Source: Pirellulales bacterium (GTDB taxonomy: Bacteria > Planctomycetota > Planctomycetia > Pirellulales > DATAWG01). From it: a stretch of 56,006 nucleotides of DNA. The stretch covers positions 1-56,006 of the forward strand of contig DASZFO010000014.1 in NCBI GenBank assembly GCA_035939775.1. Reading direction: 5' to 3'. Positions 9,309 through 16,902 of this stretch are shown piece by piece (position 1 is the stretch's first letter; the number at the start of each line of letters is the position of its first letter). The position numbers were made by a program, and so were the translations under genes. A model generated the notes under the pieces. That model made no database searches. It had not been told where the DNA came from and saw nothing but the letters and a program-made list of their open reading frames with translations.

Positions 9309-10658
9309 ATGATTGAGCCAGCTGACACTCGGACCCGTCGTCGGCCGACGGCGGTTGCGAGCCGTAGCCCGGTGGATCAGGAGCCGGGATCTCGTCGTCG
9401 CAAACTCGCTGGCGACGAGGACGCGTCGAGGACGAACGATCAGATCAAGGCCCTGCTCCTGGCCCAATCGCAAGTTCTGGAGTCGATCTCCAAAGAGTCC
9501 CCGCTCACGGAGATGCTGGAATCGTTCGCTACAACGATCGAACGCCAGTCCGACGACATGCTGTGCTCGATTCTTCTCTTGGACGGAATGACGCTGCACC
9601 ATCGCGCGGCGCCGAGTCTCCCCGCCGAATACTGCCACGCGGTGGACGGCGTCAAGATTGGTCGCTCGGTAGGTTCCTGCGGCACGGCGGCATTCCGCAA
9701 AAAGCAAGTGATCGTCTCCAACATCGCGACGGACCCGCTGTGGGCCAACTATCGAGACCTGGCGCTGCGTCACGGGCTGCGCGCGTGTTGGTCGACTCCC
9801 ATCTTCAGCAGCACGAGCAAAGTGCTCGGGACGTTCGCTTTGTACTATCGAACTCCGCGGCGGCCGAGCGAGCGTGAATTGCAGCTAATCGAGACTTGGA
9901 CCCATCTGGCGGCCTTGGCCATCGAGCGGAAACTGGCGGAAGAATCTCTCCAGGCCGAGCGGCGGCGGCTGCTCGATCTTTATGAATCCCAGGAGTACGA
10001 ACGAAAGCTCGCGGCTTACGAGATTCATGATGGCATCACCCAATACGCGGCCGGCGCGATCATGCACCTGGAAAGCTATCAGCGAGCACTGGGTGGTCAG
10101 TCGTCACCGCCGGAACTTCAGTTGGTCGACCATCTCGTGCGAAAGACGTTGGAAGAGAGTCGCCGTCTGATTAACGGATTCAGGCCTCCCATTCTCGACG
10201 AACAAGGGATCGTCGCCGCGATCGAGTATCTGGTCGAAGAGCAGACCGCTGCCGGACCGAAGGTCACCTTGGAACTCAAATCCGAGATTCCGCGCCTGGC
10301 ACCCGCGTTGGAGACCGCCATCTTTCGCATCACTCAGGAAGCGTTGACCAACGCCAGAAAACACAGCGGCAGTCGGAAGGTTGAAATCAAGCTCGACCAT
10401 GATCGCGATTGGATCCATCTCGAAGTGCGGGACTGGGGCAAAGGTTTCAAGCCCTCTCGTGGCCGTAAAGGTCGTTTCGGACTGCGAGGGATTCGTGAAC
10501 GCGTCAGGTTGTTGGAGGGTAAGGTCGCCATCGAAAGCCGACCAGGGAAGGGGACTTCGGTCTCAGTTGATCTGCCGATCCTTGTGCTGCCAAAGCAGGC
10601 CGAAAACCGCAACAATCGCGGACCGCTGCGGTCCGTGACCCGCGGAAGTCCTCGCTGA
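9309..10658 (+). CDS. GAF-domain sensor histidine kinase (NarL/DegS-type, HisKA_3)
   Basis: 449 residues, no transmembrane segment, so cytoplasmic. The first 45 residues are Arg-rich and probably disordered. A GAF domain covers about 55-200 (SVGSCGTAAFRKKQVIV, then DPLWANYRDLALRHGLRACW). The HisKA_3 dimerisation/phosphoacceptor helix is near 235-300 (YEIHDGITQYAAGAIMHLE; His is the likely phosphorylation site). A HATPase domain follows (ITQEALTNARKHS N-box; DWGKGF and FGLRGIRERV G-boxes). Kinases of this class normally phosphorylate a LuxR/NarL-type regulator, but none is encoded next to it, so it is an orphan here. GAF ligand unknown. Confidence 0.9.
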   Translation: MIEPADTRTRRRPTAVASRSPVDQEPGSRRRKLAGDEDASRTNDQIKALLLAQSQVLESISKESPLTEMLESFATTIERQSDDMLCSILLLDGMTLHHRAAPSLPAEYCHAVDGVKIGRSVGSCGTAAFRKKQVIVSNIATDPLWANYRDLALRHGLRACWSTPIFSSTSKVLGTFALYYRTPRRPSERELQLIETWTHLAALAIERKLAEESLQAERRRLLDLYESQEYERKLAAYEIHDGITQYAAGAIMHLESYQRALGGQSSPPELQLVDHLVRKTLEESRRLINGFRPPILDEQGIVAAIEYLVEEQTAAGPKVTLELKSEIPRLAPALETAIFRITQEALTNARKHSGSRKVEIKLDHDRDWIHLEVRDWGKGFKPSRGRKGRFGLRGIRERVRLLEGKVAIESRPGKGTSVSVDLPILVLPKQAENRNNRGPLRSVTRGSPR

Positions 10659-10942
10659 GCGCCGCGGCGCGGTACTCGGCACGCTCGTTCTGGTTCCACC
10701 GTCGCAAGCGTTCGAGACGAAGAGTTGCGTCGTCGAGTCGGGCTTGGCCAAGGCGATTAATCGACTCCAAAACTGCGCCATAAGACGTGAGACCGGAATT
10801 AGCCCTTTGCAGTTGAATTCTCGGCCGGCCTCTCGTCCTTCTCGTCGCCTGCTCGCACTCTTCACGGCTGGAACTTTCTAGCGGCTCCGCATTCGTTGCG
10901 GCGCCGTCTCAACCCTCAAATCTTTCTGAAGGAGACCCGCCC

Positions 10943-11089
10943 ATTGAAACCCCTGTTGTTGTTTTGGTGAGTAGCTCGCTCGCCCTGCTAGTCGTCACGA
11001 TCGCGCTGGTGCGCGAAGTGCGTCTCCGCAGAGCCTTGCAGCGGCTGCTGGCCCGACTATTGGCCCATTGGAGAGGAAAGGAACCATGA
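10943..11089 (+). CDS. small single-pass membrane protein
   Basis: 48 codons plus stop. The frame encodes VLVSSSLALLVVTIALVRE and then a basic amphipathic tail (RLRRALQRLL...HWRGKEP). The stop overlaps the start of the lipoprotein gene (ATGA at 11086-11089), which supports a real, coupled gene. The ribosome site GAAGGAG at 10928-10934 is 8 nt from an ATT codon at 10943, a rare but known start. TTG 10964 or GTG 10967 are alternatives with poorer spacing. The same ribosome site could also serve a TTG at 10944 that gives only eight residues before TGA. Topology: one helix with a cytoplasmic basic tail. Confidence 0.5.
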   Translation: METPVVVLVSSSLALLVVTIALVREVRLRRALQRLLARLLAHWRGKEP

Positions 11090-11598
11090 AGAACTCTTGT
11101 TTACTGCAGCTCGTGTTTTTCTGTCTGCTCGGCACGCTGTCCGGCGGCTGCGATTCGGATGACTCGCGTGTGGCGAGACTTTCACAAGAAGCCGCTGCTC
11201 GCCAAGCGGACCAGAACCGGGAGATGGCCCGCCTAGTCGAGTCCCAGCAGGGCATGCAACAAGGCATCGACGCCCAGCGCGGCCATCTCGACGAGCAGCG
11301 CACGGTGCTGGAAGACGAGCGGCGGGCGATCGCCGCCGAGCGGGTCCGGGACCCGATCATCGCCAACGCCCTGACGGGAGCCGTCGTCCTGGCCGCTTGC
11401 GCATTGCCCCTGATGCTCGCGTTCTTCGTTCTGCGCGGCTCCCACAAGTCCGACCCGGACGATGCCGCGCTCAGCGAACTTCTGGTGCATGAACTCGTGG
11501 CGGACAAACCGCTCTTGCTTCCCCGGCCGACCCTGCCGGCGCTCGAGGAGCAATCCAATCAACTCGAGACCAATTCCCTGCCCACCAAGGATCTTTGA
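11086..11598 (+). CDS. lipoprotein with coiled coil and transmembrane helix
   Basis: 170 residues. The ATG at 11086 follows GAGGAAAGG and overlaps the previous stop. A signal peptide ends in a lipobox-like LSGGC, with Cys at residue 22 as the probable lipidated residue. Residues about 30-85 are a charged coiled coil (QEAAARQADQNREMARLVE, then QQGMQQGIDAQRGHLDEQR). A hydrophobic helix follows at about 93-118 (ALTGAVVLAACALPLMLAFF), then a cytoplasmic acidic tail. Having both a lipobox and an internal helix is unusual, so the N-terminus may instead be a plain first helix. Function unknown. Confidence 0.7.
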   Translation: MKNSCLLQLVFFCLLGTLSGGCDSDDSRVARLSQEAAARQADQNREMARLVESQQGMQQGIDAQRGHLDEQRTVLEDERRAIAAERVRDPIIANALTGAVVLAACALPLMLAFFVLRGSHKSDPDDAALSELLVHELVADKPLLLPRPTLPALEEQSNQLETNSLPTKDL

Positions 11599-11670
11599 AG
11601 CCGAAGATAGTTCGCACACCGCGTGGATCAATTCCCATTTCATTCCTATCCCAAGAAAGGAGGACACCGG

Positions 11671-12018
11671 TTGTCCCACATCGTCGAGATCAAAACCGAA
11701 GTCCGCGATCCGGACGCATTGCGGGCCGCTTGCCGGCGGCTGGGACTGGCTGAACTGGTTCACGAGACCGTGCAGCTCTTTAGCGGCAAGGCGACCGGCT
11801 GGGCGGTCCGGCTTCCCGACTGGAACTATCCGGTCGTCTTCGACACAACCCGCGGCGAGGCTCGCTACGACAATTTCAATGGCCGCTGGGGCGAACAAAA
11901 ACATCTCGATCGTTTAATGCAGGCCTATGCCATCGAGAAGTCGCGGCGCTCACAATGCGCCTCCAGCAATGTATCGGTTCGCCCGGGTCGTACGTCCAAT
12001 CCTGCCACACACAATTAA
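11671..12018 (+). CDS. DUF1257 family protein
   Basis: 115 residues from TTG at 11671, which has AAAGGAGGA 5 nt upstream. Residues 1-90 fit the DUF1257 (Ycf35-like) family: SHIVEIKTEVRDPDALRAAC, ETVQLFSGKATGWAVRLPDW, then YDNFNGRWGEQKHLDRLMQAYAIEK. After AYAIEK the usual C-terminus (a GYS.TEQ..ADGS-type strand pair) is absent and replaced by a Ser/Arg-rich tail in every frame. The 3' end therefore looks damaged or replaced. In planctomycetes DUF1257 genes often sit with AAA ATPases and DUF2997 genes; neither is seen here. Biochemical role unknown. Confidence 0.8.
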   Translation: MSHIVEIKTEVRDPDALRAACRRLGLAELVHETVQLFSGKATGWAVRLPDWNYPVVFDTTRGEARYDNFNGRWGEQKHLDRLMQAYAIEKSRRSQCASSNVSVRPGRTSNPATHN

Positions 12019-12077
12019 AGGCTGTTTGCCTCAGCGTTTTTATCGTCCCTTTGAACCAAGCGGGAGAGACGAAGTCG

Positions 12078-12149
12078 ATGTCACACATCGTCCAGATTCA
12101 AACTACGATTCGCGATCCCGTCGCCGTGACTGCAGCCTGTGCTCGACTT
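12078..12149 (+). pseudogene. truncated second DUF1257 start
   Basis: ATG at 12078, preceded by GGGAGAGACGAAGTCG, begins SHIVQIQTTIRDPVAVTAAC, an N-terminus closely like that of the intact DUF1257 protein (SHIVEIKTEVRDPDALRAAC). After about 24 codons the similarity stops. The frame runs on without a stop into the next gene, so a 228-residue fusion could be made. It is probably a partial duplication or deletion remnant. Confidence 0.55.
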
Positions 12150-12221
12150 ATGTTGGCAGGGGTAAGTTATGAATTGAGGCGCCGCATTGCCGAACCGCCG
12201 CCACACGAAAAGGAGATACCC

Positions 12222-12764
12222 ATGTCGGAACCCATTCCTGCGGAAATCTGGATCGGCGGCAAGACTCGTCGTGAGCAAGTGCCGCAGCTCTGCAAGGCGA
12301 TCGAGGACGCTGGCGTGGCGCTCGAATGGGGCGATGCGTACTTCGCGCCCGAGACGGGCGAGGAACTCGAGACCGCCTGCCAGGACAAAGATGGCGTGCG
12401 ATTGTTGTGTCTTTGCGACGACCAGGCCAACTATGGTGAGTTCAAGCTGCTGGAAGAGTTTCTAGTTCGCGAGAGAATCACGTACCGTCGCAAGTCCGAC
12501 GCGAAGTACGAATTCGACGCCGAGGTCGTCGAGCACCGGCCGCAGGTCGGGCAGGTGCGCTATCCGTCCGACAGCAGCGGCCAGCCATTCGTGCCGCTAG
12601 CGACCATGATGCAAATCGCGGCGACGATCGACGAGGCGGCGAACACGGCCCAGGGACAAACGGCGCTCGAACTCCTGCGCCGACTCCGCAACGTCCAGCA
12701 ACTCCTGCATGAGGCGCTGCCGGTCGTCGTGCCTCCGCTCGAACCATTCGAGATCGTCGGCTGA
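12222..12764 (+). CDS. conserved hypothetical protein of planctomycete cassette
   Basis: 180 residues. ATG at 12222 with AAGGAG 7 nt upstream; this is preferred over the in-frame upstream ATG at 12078, which belongs to the DUF1257 fragment. It begins SEPIPAEIWIGGKTRREQV, has VRLLCLCDDQANYGEFKLLEEFL in the middle and EYDAEVVEHRP-type strands (here KYEFDAEVVEHRP), and ends in a helix pair followed by PPLEPFEIVG. The whole length reads as one compact alpha/beta protein. I recognise it as a companion of DUF1257 genes in planctomycetes but know of no function. No membrane segments or catalytic motifs. Confidence 0.75.
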   Translation: MSEPIPAEIWIGGKTRREQVPQLCKAIEDAGVALEWGDAYFAPETGEELETACQDKDGVRLLCLCDDQANYGEFKLLEEFLVRERITYRRKSDAKYEFDAEVVEHRPQVGQVRYPSDSSGQPFVPLATMMQIAATIDEAANTAQGQTALELLRRLRNVQQLLHEALPVVVPPLEPFEIVG

Positions 12765-12917
12765 ACGATCGGCGCGGTCACCGGCATTCTTCGTCGCCGT
12801 CCTGGGCCACTCTTCCTTTGCTGCGGCTTCGATCGCGCAGTACGGCAGCCGTCCAATTCGCGAAGCGTGCGGCGCTCAACGCGTCTTTCTGGGGCTTGCT
12901 CTCTCGCAAGTCCGCTC

Positions 12918-13472
12918 ATGCCGGCAGAACTCAAGTCCGCGGCCCGCGAGCGACTGGGGAGGCTGTTCAATTCGGCGGACTATCCCGAATCGCTCGACGG
13001 GCTGTTCGAGGTCGAATGGGATTTTCCCAGCGTCGAGCCGCCGGATTATCTCCGGCAGCTCAGCCCCGAACTGTATCGCCAGGAGAGCCAGCGGGTCGCC
13101 GCCCGGTTCGACGAGGCGATTCGCCTGGCGGAAGAGGCGTTCACCGCCGAACTGGCCAAGCTCATCTCGCACCTCACAGAACGGCTCTCCGGTCAGGAAG
13201 ATGGTAAGCCAAAAATCTTCCGCGATTCGGCCGTCGAGAACTTGAACGACTTCTTCCAGCGGTTCCGCGCGCTCAACGTCGGCTCTGACGAGCAACTGGA
13301 TCAGCTCGTTAGTCAGGTGCAGAACATCGTCCGAGGTGTCGAGCCACAGCAGCTCCGCGACCTACAGCCGCTCCGACAGCAGGTGGCCACTCAGTTGTTG
13401 GGCGTTCAATCGGTTCTGGACGGGCTGATGATCGACCGGCCGCGGCGGAACATTCTCCGCCAACCCAAGTAA
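12918..13472 (+). CDS. DUF3150-like protein, apparently missing its N-terminal half
   Basis: 184 residues, mostly helical. The segments ARERLGRLFNSADYP, RFDEAIRLAEEAFTAELAKL and IFRDSAVENLNDFFQRFRALNV, with a final VLDGLMIDRPRRNILR, have the order seen in the C-terminal half of DUF3150-type proteins of phages and conjugative elements. Those are usually nearly twice as long and carry an upstream helical domain. Here the frame upstream of the ATG at 12918 does not look coding and there is no ribosome site. The gene is therefore probably a 5'-truncated remnant. Family assignment is from memory of the pattern and is moderate. Confidence 0.5.
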   Translation: MPAELKSAARERLGRLFNSADYPESLDGLFEVEWDFPSVEPPDYLRQLSPELYRQESQRVAARFDEAIRLAEEAFTAELAKLISHLTERLSGQEDGKPKIFRDSAVENLNDFFQRFRALNVGSDEQLDQLVSQVQNIVRGVEPQQLRDLQPLRQQVATQLLGVQSVLDGLMIDRPRRNILRQPK

Positions 13473-13488
13473 CTCGAGGGCCATCGCC

Positions 13489-13734
13489 ATGGAGATCGTC
13501 ATTTCTCCTCAAGGCCAGGCTAAGGCGATCTACGACGAGGCCATTGAACTGGCAACTCTCGGCCAGCTCGCAATCCGCCGCGCCCCATCCGTCGAGCCAG
13601 ATATGCAAGGCCGGTGGCTGACAGATCTCTCGCCGGTAGCTGGTCCGTGCCTCGGTCCGTTCGTTTGCCGTAGCGTGGCCCTCGAAGCCGAGCGGGCTTG
13701 GCTCGAGACTAACTGGTTAACGGGCCAAGACTGA
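13489..13734 (+). CDS. small conserved hypothetical protein
   Basis: 81 residues, starting 16 nt after the previous stop. The sequence MEIVISPQGQAKAIYDEA, then SIRRAP-like LAIRRAPSVEPDMQGRWLTDLSP, then GPFVCRSVALEAERAWLETNWL suggests a small beta-rich protein. I associate this protein type with the same planctomycete cassettes. No catalytic residues or membrane segment. There is no strong ribosome site (CGAGGG 11 nt upstream), so translation may be coupled to the gene before. Confidence 0.65.
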   Translation: MEIVISPQGQAKAIYDEAIELATLGQLAIRRAPSVEPDMQGRWLTDLSPVAGPCLGPFVCRSVALEAERAWLETNWLTGQD

Positions 13735-13870
13735 CGGCGTCCTCGCTCCGCGGCGCTCTTCCGGCGACCACGTCTCTACGCGTGTTTCATCAGGCCGCAG
13801 TGCGCGTTGCGCCGCGGCTTGTTTTCTTGTTCGCGATTTCATGTCACCCGTTTTGGAAAGGACCCATTCC

Positions 13871-14062
13871 ATGACCCAAGCGCAACTCGAACGCGAGATC
13901 TCCCGCGCCACCGGAGAATCCGTCACCACGATCCGCAACCTGGGCTTCAGTCTGATCGAGCCTCCGGAATTGGAGCCGCTCACCATCGACTGGGACGAAC
14001 TCGAGGCCGCCCGCGTCGGGCTGTTTCCCGCGGCTCACTCGCGGCGTCTGTTGGCCGCCTGA
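13871..14062 (+). CDS. small hypothetical protein
   Basis: 63 residues. ATG at 13871 with GGAAAGGA 7 nt upstream; an in-frame ATG at 13841 has no such site. The protein (MTQAQLEREISRATGESVTTI, then GFSLIEPPELEPLTIDWDELE) begins with an HTH-like amphipathic helix pair and ends with an acidic DWDELEAAR. It precedes the ubiquitin-like gene by 99 bp, so it may be a cassette component or a small regulator. Function unknown. Confidence 0.6.
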   Translation: MTQAQLEREISRATGESVTTIRNLGFSLIEPPELEPLTIDWDELEAARVGLFPAAHSRRLLAA

Positions 14063-14161
14063 ACCGGCTTTTGTCGTTGATCCTCGGCGACGAGCTTTCG
14101 TAGTCCGTGGTCGTCCGTCTTTTTCCTTCGTCCACTCCTATTCGCTCTTGGAGATCAGTAC

Positions 14162-14383
14162 ATGAAGATCTTTTTCATCAATGCCCAGGGGGCCGGCTTC
14201 GCCAACCATATCGAGGTTCGGCGCGGAACCACCGTCGAACAGCTCTTCCACGAGCGGGTCCCCGGCGGCAAGCCGGAGGACTATTTGATCCGCGTCGATC
14301 GTCAGCCGGCCGCGGCCGGCGAAGTCCTCAAGGAAGGGCAGCGGGTTTCGTTCACTCCGACCAAAATTGAAGGCGCCGGCTGA
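14162..14383 (+). CDS. ubiquitin-like beta-grasp protein (MoaD/ThiS-type)
   Basis: 73 residues. ATG at 14162, GGAG 9 nt upstream. The pattern is a beta-grasp: strand MKIFFINAQG, strand NHIEVRRG, TTVEQLF helix, DYLIRVDRQP, then the 'EVLKEGQRVSFTPTK' strand pair typical of MoaD/ThiS and bacterial ubiquitin-like proteins. It ends IEGAG: the last residue is Gly, which an E1 enzyme could adenylate, but the classic diglycine is absent. The next three genes encode an E2-like/RING-like protein, a JAMM protease and an E1. This context favours a protein modifier over a sulfur carrier for molybdopterin or thiamine, whose pathway genes are not here. Confidence 0.75.
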   Translation: MKIFFINAQGAGFANHIEVRRGTTVEQLFHERVPGGKPEDYLIRVDRQPAAAGEVLKEGQRVSFTPTKIEGAG

Positions 14384-14484
14384 AATGCCGATCCGCTGAG
14401 TGGCCTGCCGGCATTATTGCCGGCAGGTCACTTTTCTACCTCCGACATCCTTATCTTCGTCCATCACAAACAGAGGCCCGAACT

Positions 14485-15501
14485 ATGAAGCAGAAACAGC
14501 GCGCACTGCTGGCAATGGTCAACGCCATTCGGGCCGATCTGGCTCGGCGGCAACGGCCCGATGACCGTGCCACCAGGCTGCCGGCGGATGCGTGGGACGA
14601 TCTGGTTCAGATTACGCGGCGAATCGAACGCGCGGAGCGGAAGGGTTGGCATCTGGCCGCCGCGCAACTGGCCGGAGATCAGACGTTCTTGGCCACCTGC
14701 GTTCAGAGCGAACTGGCCACCTGGATGGAGTGTCGGCGGAGCCGTCCAGTTTCCAGACCGCTGCCCAACGCATCAGACCTGTTTCGAGACCTCGCGGCGC
14801 TCCAAGAGGAGTTCGGCGAGGTGAAGTATGAAGGGGGCCAGGAACTCTGGGTGACCACCGAGCCGATCGAGCTGGAAGGGATCCGTTTGGGACGATTTCA
14901 GATTCGGCTCAACTGGTTGGCGATCGGCGCGAGTACGCCCTACCGAGTCGTGGCACTCGATCCCAACCCGGCCGCCAGCGACGACAACACGACCCATCCG
15001 CATGTCCGTCACGAGCACCTTTGCGAAGGTGGTGGGCGGACGGCGATCGAACAAGCACTGCGGGATTGGCGACTTTACGACTTCTTCCTGATCGTCAATC
15101 GGATCTTGCTCACCTATTCTCTGGGCAGCGCCCACGTCGAGCTGGCCGACTGGCACGGCGCGGCCTGCCGGAGTTGCGATTGCTCCGTCGACGAGGACAG
15201 CCGTTACGATTGCCACGGCTGCAATTGCACGCTCTGCGCGGATTGCACCAATTTCTGCGGCTGCGGCTACGACTTCTGCTCGGACTGCATCTCGAATTGC
15301 CCGCGGTGCGACGAGAACTGCTGTCAGTCCTGTCTGTCGATCTGCGCTAAGTGCAAGGCGGCCGTATGTAGCGGCTGCCGTGAAACTGAAACCCTGTGCA
15401 AGAAATGCCATGAACGAGAAACCGCCGATGCCGAAAAGGCCGCTGCGCTTGCGAAGCGGCCACCGAAGCGTAAAACCCGCCGCGCCCGCGCTGCGGTTTA
15501 G
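14485..15501 (+). CDS. fused E2-like and Cys-rich RING-like protein
   Basis: 338 residues. Residues 1-100 are helical. Residues about 110-222 fit a ubiquitin-conjugating (UBC) fold: strands around RFQIRLNWL and YRVVALDPNP, then HPHVRHEHLCEGGG with Cys180 in the place of the catalytic Cys (compare HPN...G.ICL in E2 enzymes), then helices ALRDWRLYDFFLIVNRILL. Residues 228-308 hold 23 cysteines in repeated CxxC pairs (CADCTNFCGCGYDFCSDC, CPRCDENCCQSC, CAKCKAAVCSGC). This would bind several zinc ions and resembles RING/treble-clef or tandem zinc ribbons. A Lys/Arg tail ends the protein. In the likely pathway it would take the modifier from the E1 and, through the Cys-rich part, guide it to a target. 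The E2 call is by pattern, not by search. Confidence 0.65.
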   Translation: MKQKQRALLAMVNAIRADLARRQRPDDRATRLPADAWDDLVQITRRIERAERKGWHLAAAQLAGDQTFLATCVQSELATWMECRRSRPVSRPLPNASDLFRDLAALQEEFGEVKYEGGQELWVTTEPIELEGIRLGRFQIRLNWLAIGASTPYRVVALDPNPAASDDNTTHPHVRHEHLCEGGGRTAIEQALRDWRLYDFFLIVNRILLTYSLGSAHVELADWHGAACRSCDCSVDEDSRYDCHGCNCTLCADCTNFCGCGYDFCSDCISNCPRCDENCCQSCLSICAKCKAAVCSGCRETETLCKKCHERETADAEKAAALAKRPPKRKTRRARAAV

Positions 15502-16150
15502 CCCGACTGCCTGGGCCAAGTTGATTTATTTGCGCGACCGGGGACCGACCGAGGTGGGCGGATTCGCGATCGCGGCCGCCGATGACGGGTTGTTCGTTGA
15601 AGACGTGCAGATGGTCCGCCAGCGGTGCACGCCGGTCTCAGTCAAGTTCGACGACACGGCCGTGGCCGATTTCTTCGATCGGCAGATCGACGCCGGGCTT
15701 GCGATGGACCGCTTCAACCGGATCTGGGTCCACACGCATCCAGGGAATTGCCCGTTGCCGAGCAACACGGACGAAGACACGTTCGACCGCGTGTTCGGCC
15801 AGTTCGAGTGGGCCGTGATGTTCATCCTGGCCGAGGAGGGCCAATCCTACGCCCGGCTACGATTCAGCGTTGGGCCGGGCGGCGCGATCACGATCCCGGT
15901 CAACGTCGATTACACCCGCCCATTTGCCGGCAGCGACTTGGCCAGTTGGGAGCGCGAGTACGCAACCAACTTGAATCACGAGCCAGCGTCCCGCCGCGAT
16001 TGGCTCGGTTCGCCGGTTACGGCAGTTGAAATGGAAGCGAACGGGTTGCAGAATCCGCGGGAGATTTCCGACTCGTTCTTCGATCCCTTTCGGGACGATC
16101 GTCTTGATGATCACGAACTGTTTTTGGAAGGAACCTTGTATGACTCGTGA
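15410..16150 (+). CDS. JAB/MPN (JAMM) metalloprotease-like protein
   Basis: 246 residues from the ATG at 15410, overlapping the previous gene by 92 bp in another frame; GTG 15380 and ATG 15428 are alternative starts. A full JAMM zinc site is visible: Glu48 in PTEVGGF, His108 and His110 in WVHTHPG, Ser118 and Asp121 in [11 protein letters not shown]. Such enzymes cleave isopeptide bonds or trim ubiquitin-like precursors. Here it would process the small beta-grasp protein or remove it from targets. The C-terminal 90 residues form an extension with no clear motif. It lies directly between the E2-like gene and the E1 gene, with overlaps on both sides, so the three are translated together. Confidence 0.8.
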   Translation: MNEKPPMPKRPLRLRSGHRSVKPAAPALRFSPTAWAKLIYLRDRGPTEVGGFAIAAADDGLFVEDVQMVRQRCTPVSVKFDDTAVADFFDRQIDAGLAMDRFNRIWVHTHPGNCPLPSNTDEDTFDRVFGQFEWAVMFILAEEGQSYARLRFSVGPGGAITIPVNVDYTRPFAGSDLASWEREYATNLNHEPASRRDWLGSPVTAVEMEANGLQNPREISDSFFDPFRDDRLDDHELFLEGTLYDS

Positions 16151-16826
16151 AGTAACCCGATTTGAACGACAGAAGGATTTGGTGCCGCCGGAGCGCCTGG
16201 CCACGGTGCGGGCGACTGTGATTGGCGTCGGTGCGATTGGCCGTCAAGTCGCCCTACAGCTAGCGGCCATTGGCGCGCCCCGATTGCAGCTCGTGGATTT
16301 TGATGCGGTGGATCAAACGAACGTTACCACGCAAGGCTATTTGGCCGCCGACATCGGCCAAGCCAAGGTCTTGGCCACGGCGGAAGCGATTCGCTCGCTT
16401 GATCCGGCCATCCAAGTCGAAGCGATACTCGACCGTTATCGTCCATACCCGGACATCGGTGAAGCGCAGTTTTGTTGTGTCGATTCGATCTCGGCCCGCG
16501 ACGCCATTTGGCGCTCGGCCGGCCGCGGCTGTCGGTTCTGGTGTGACGGCCGGATGCTCGGAGAAATCATCCGTGTGCTCGTGGCGGCCGATCCCCGCGG
16601 CCGGGCCCATTATCCCACGACGCTCTTTGCGCAGGCCGAGGCCGAGCCCGGCCGCTGCACGGCCCGCAGCACGATCTACGCGGCCGCCATCGCCGCGGGT
16701 CTGATGGTCCACCAGTTCACGCGCTGGCTTCGCGGGCTGCCTACCGATCTAGATAACACGCTCAATCTGTTGAGCGGCGAATGGTCGGTCGTCTCGCCGT
16801 GCGGCCGGTCCGGAGTTCCTTGGTAG
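16140..16826 (+). CDS. E1/ThiF-family adenylyltransferase
   Basis: 228 residues. ATG at 16140 with GGAAGGA 7 nt upstream, overlapping the JAMM gene by 11 nt. The Rossmann-type ATP site [15 protein letters not shown] (27-41) and [18 protein letters not shown] (51-68) match the MoeB/ThiF/E1 core. Cys173 in [15 protein letters not shown] sits where the E1 thioester Cys is found in several bacterial members. The structural zinc-binding CxxC pairs of MoeB are absent. It would adenylate the C-terminus of the ubiquitin-like protein at 14162 and pass it to the E2-like Cys. The enzyme is short, adenylation domain only, as in other bacterial modification operons. Confidence 0.85.
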   Translation: MTREVTRFERQKDLVPPERLATVRATVIGVGAIGRQVALQLAAIGAPRLQLVDFDAVDQTNVTTQGYLAADIGQAKVLATAEAIRSLDPAIQVEAILDRYRPYPDIGEAQFCCVDSISARDAIWRSAGRGCRFWCDGRMLGEIIRVLVAADPRGRAHYPTTLFAQAEAEPGRCTARSTIYAAAIAAGLMVHQFTRWLRGLPTDLDNTLNLLSGEWSVVSPCGRSGVPW

Positions 16827-16902
16827 CCGAGGCGCCGGACGTGATTCGTGGCGTGCGGGATGAGCGCAGTTTCCCCGAAACTATCCTCCAGGGAGTTCTC
16901 CG

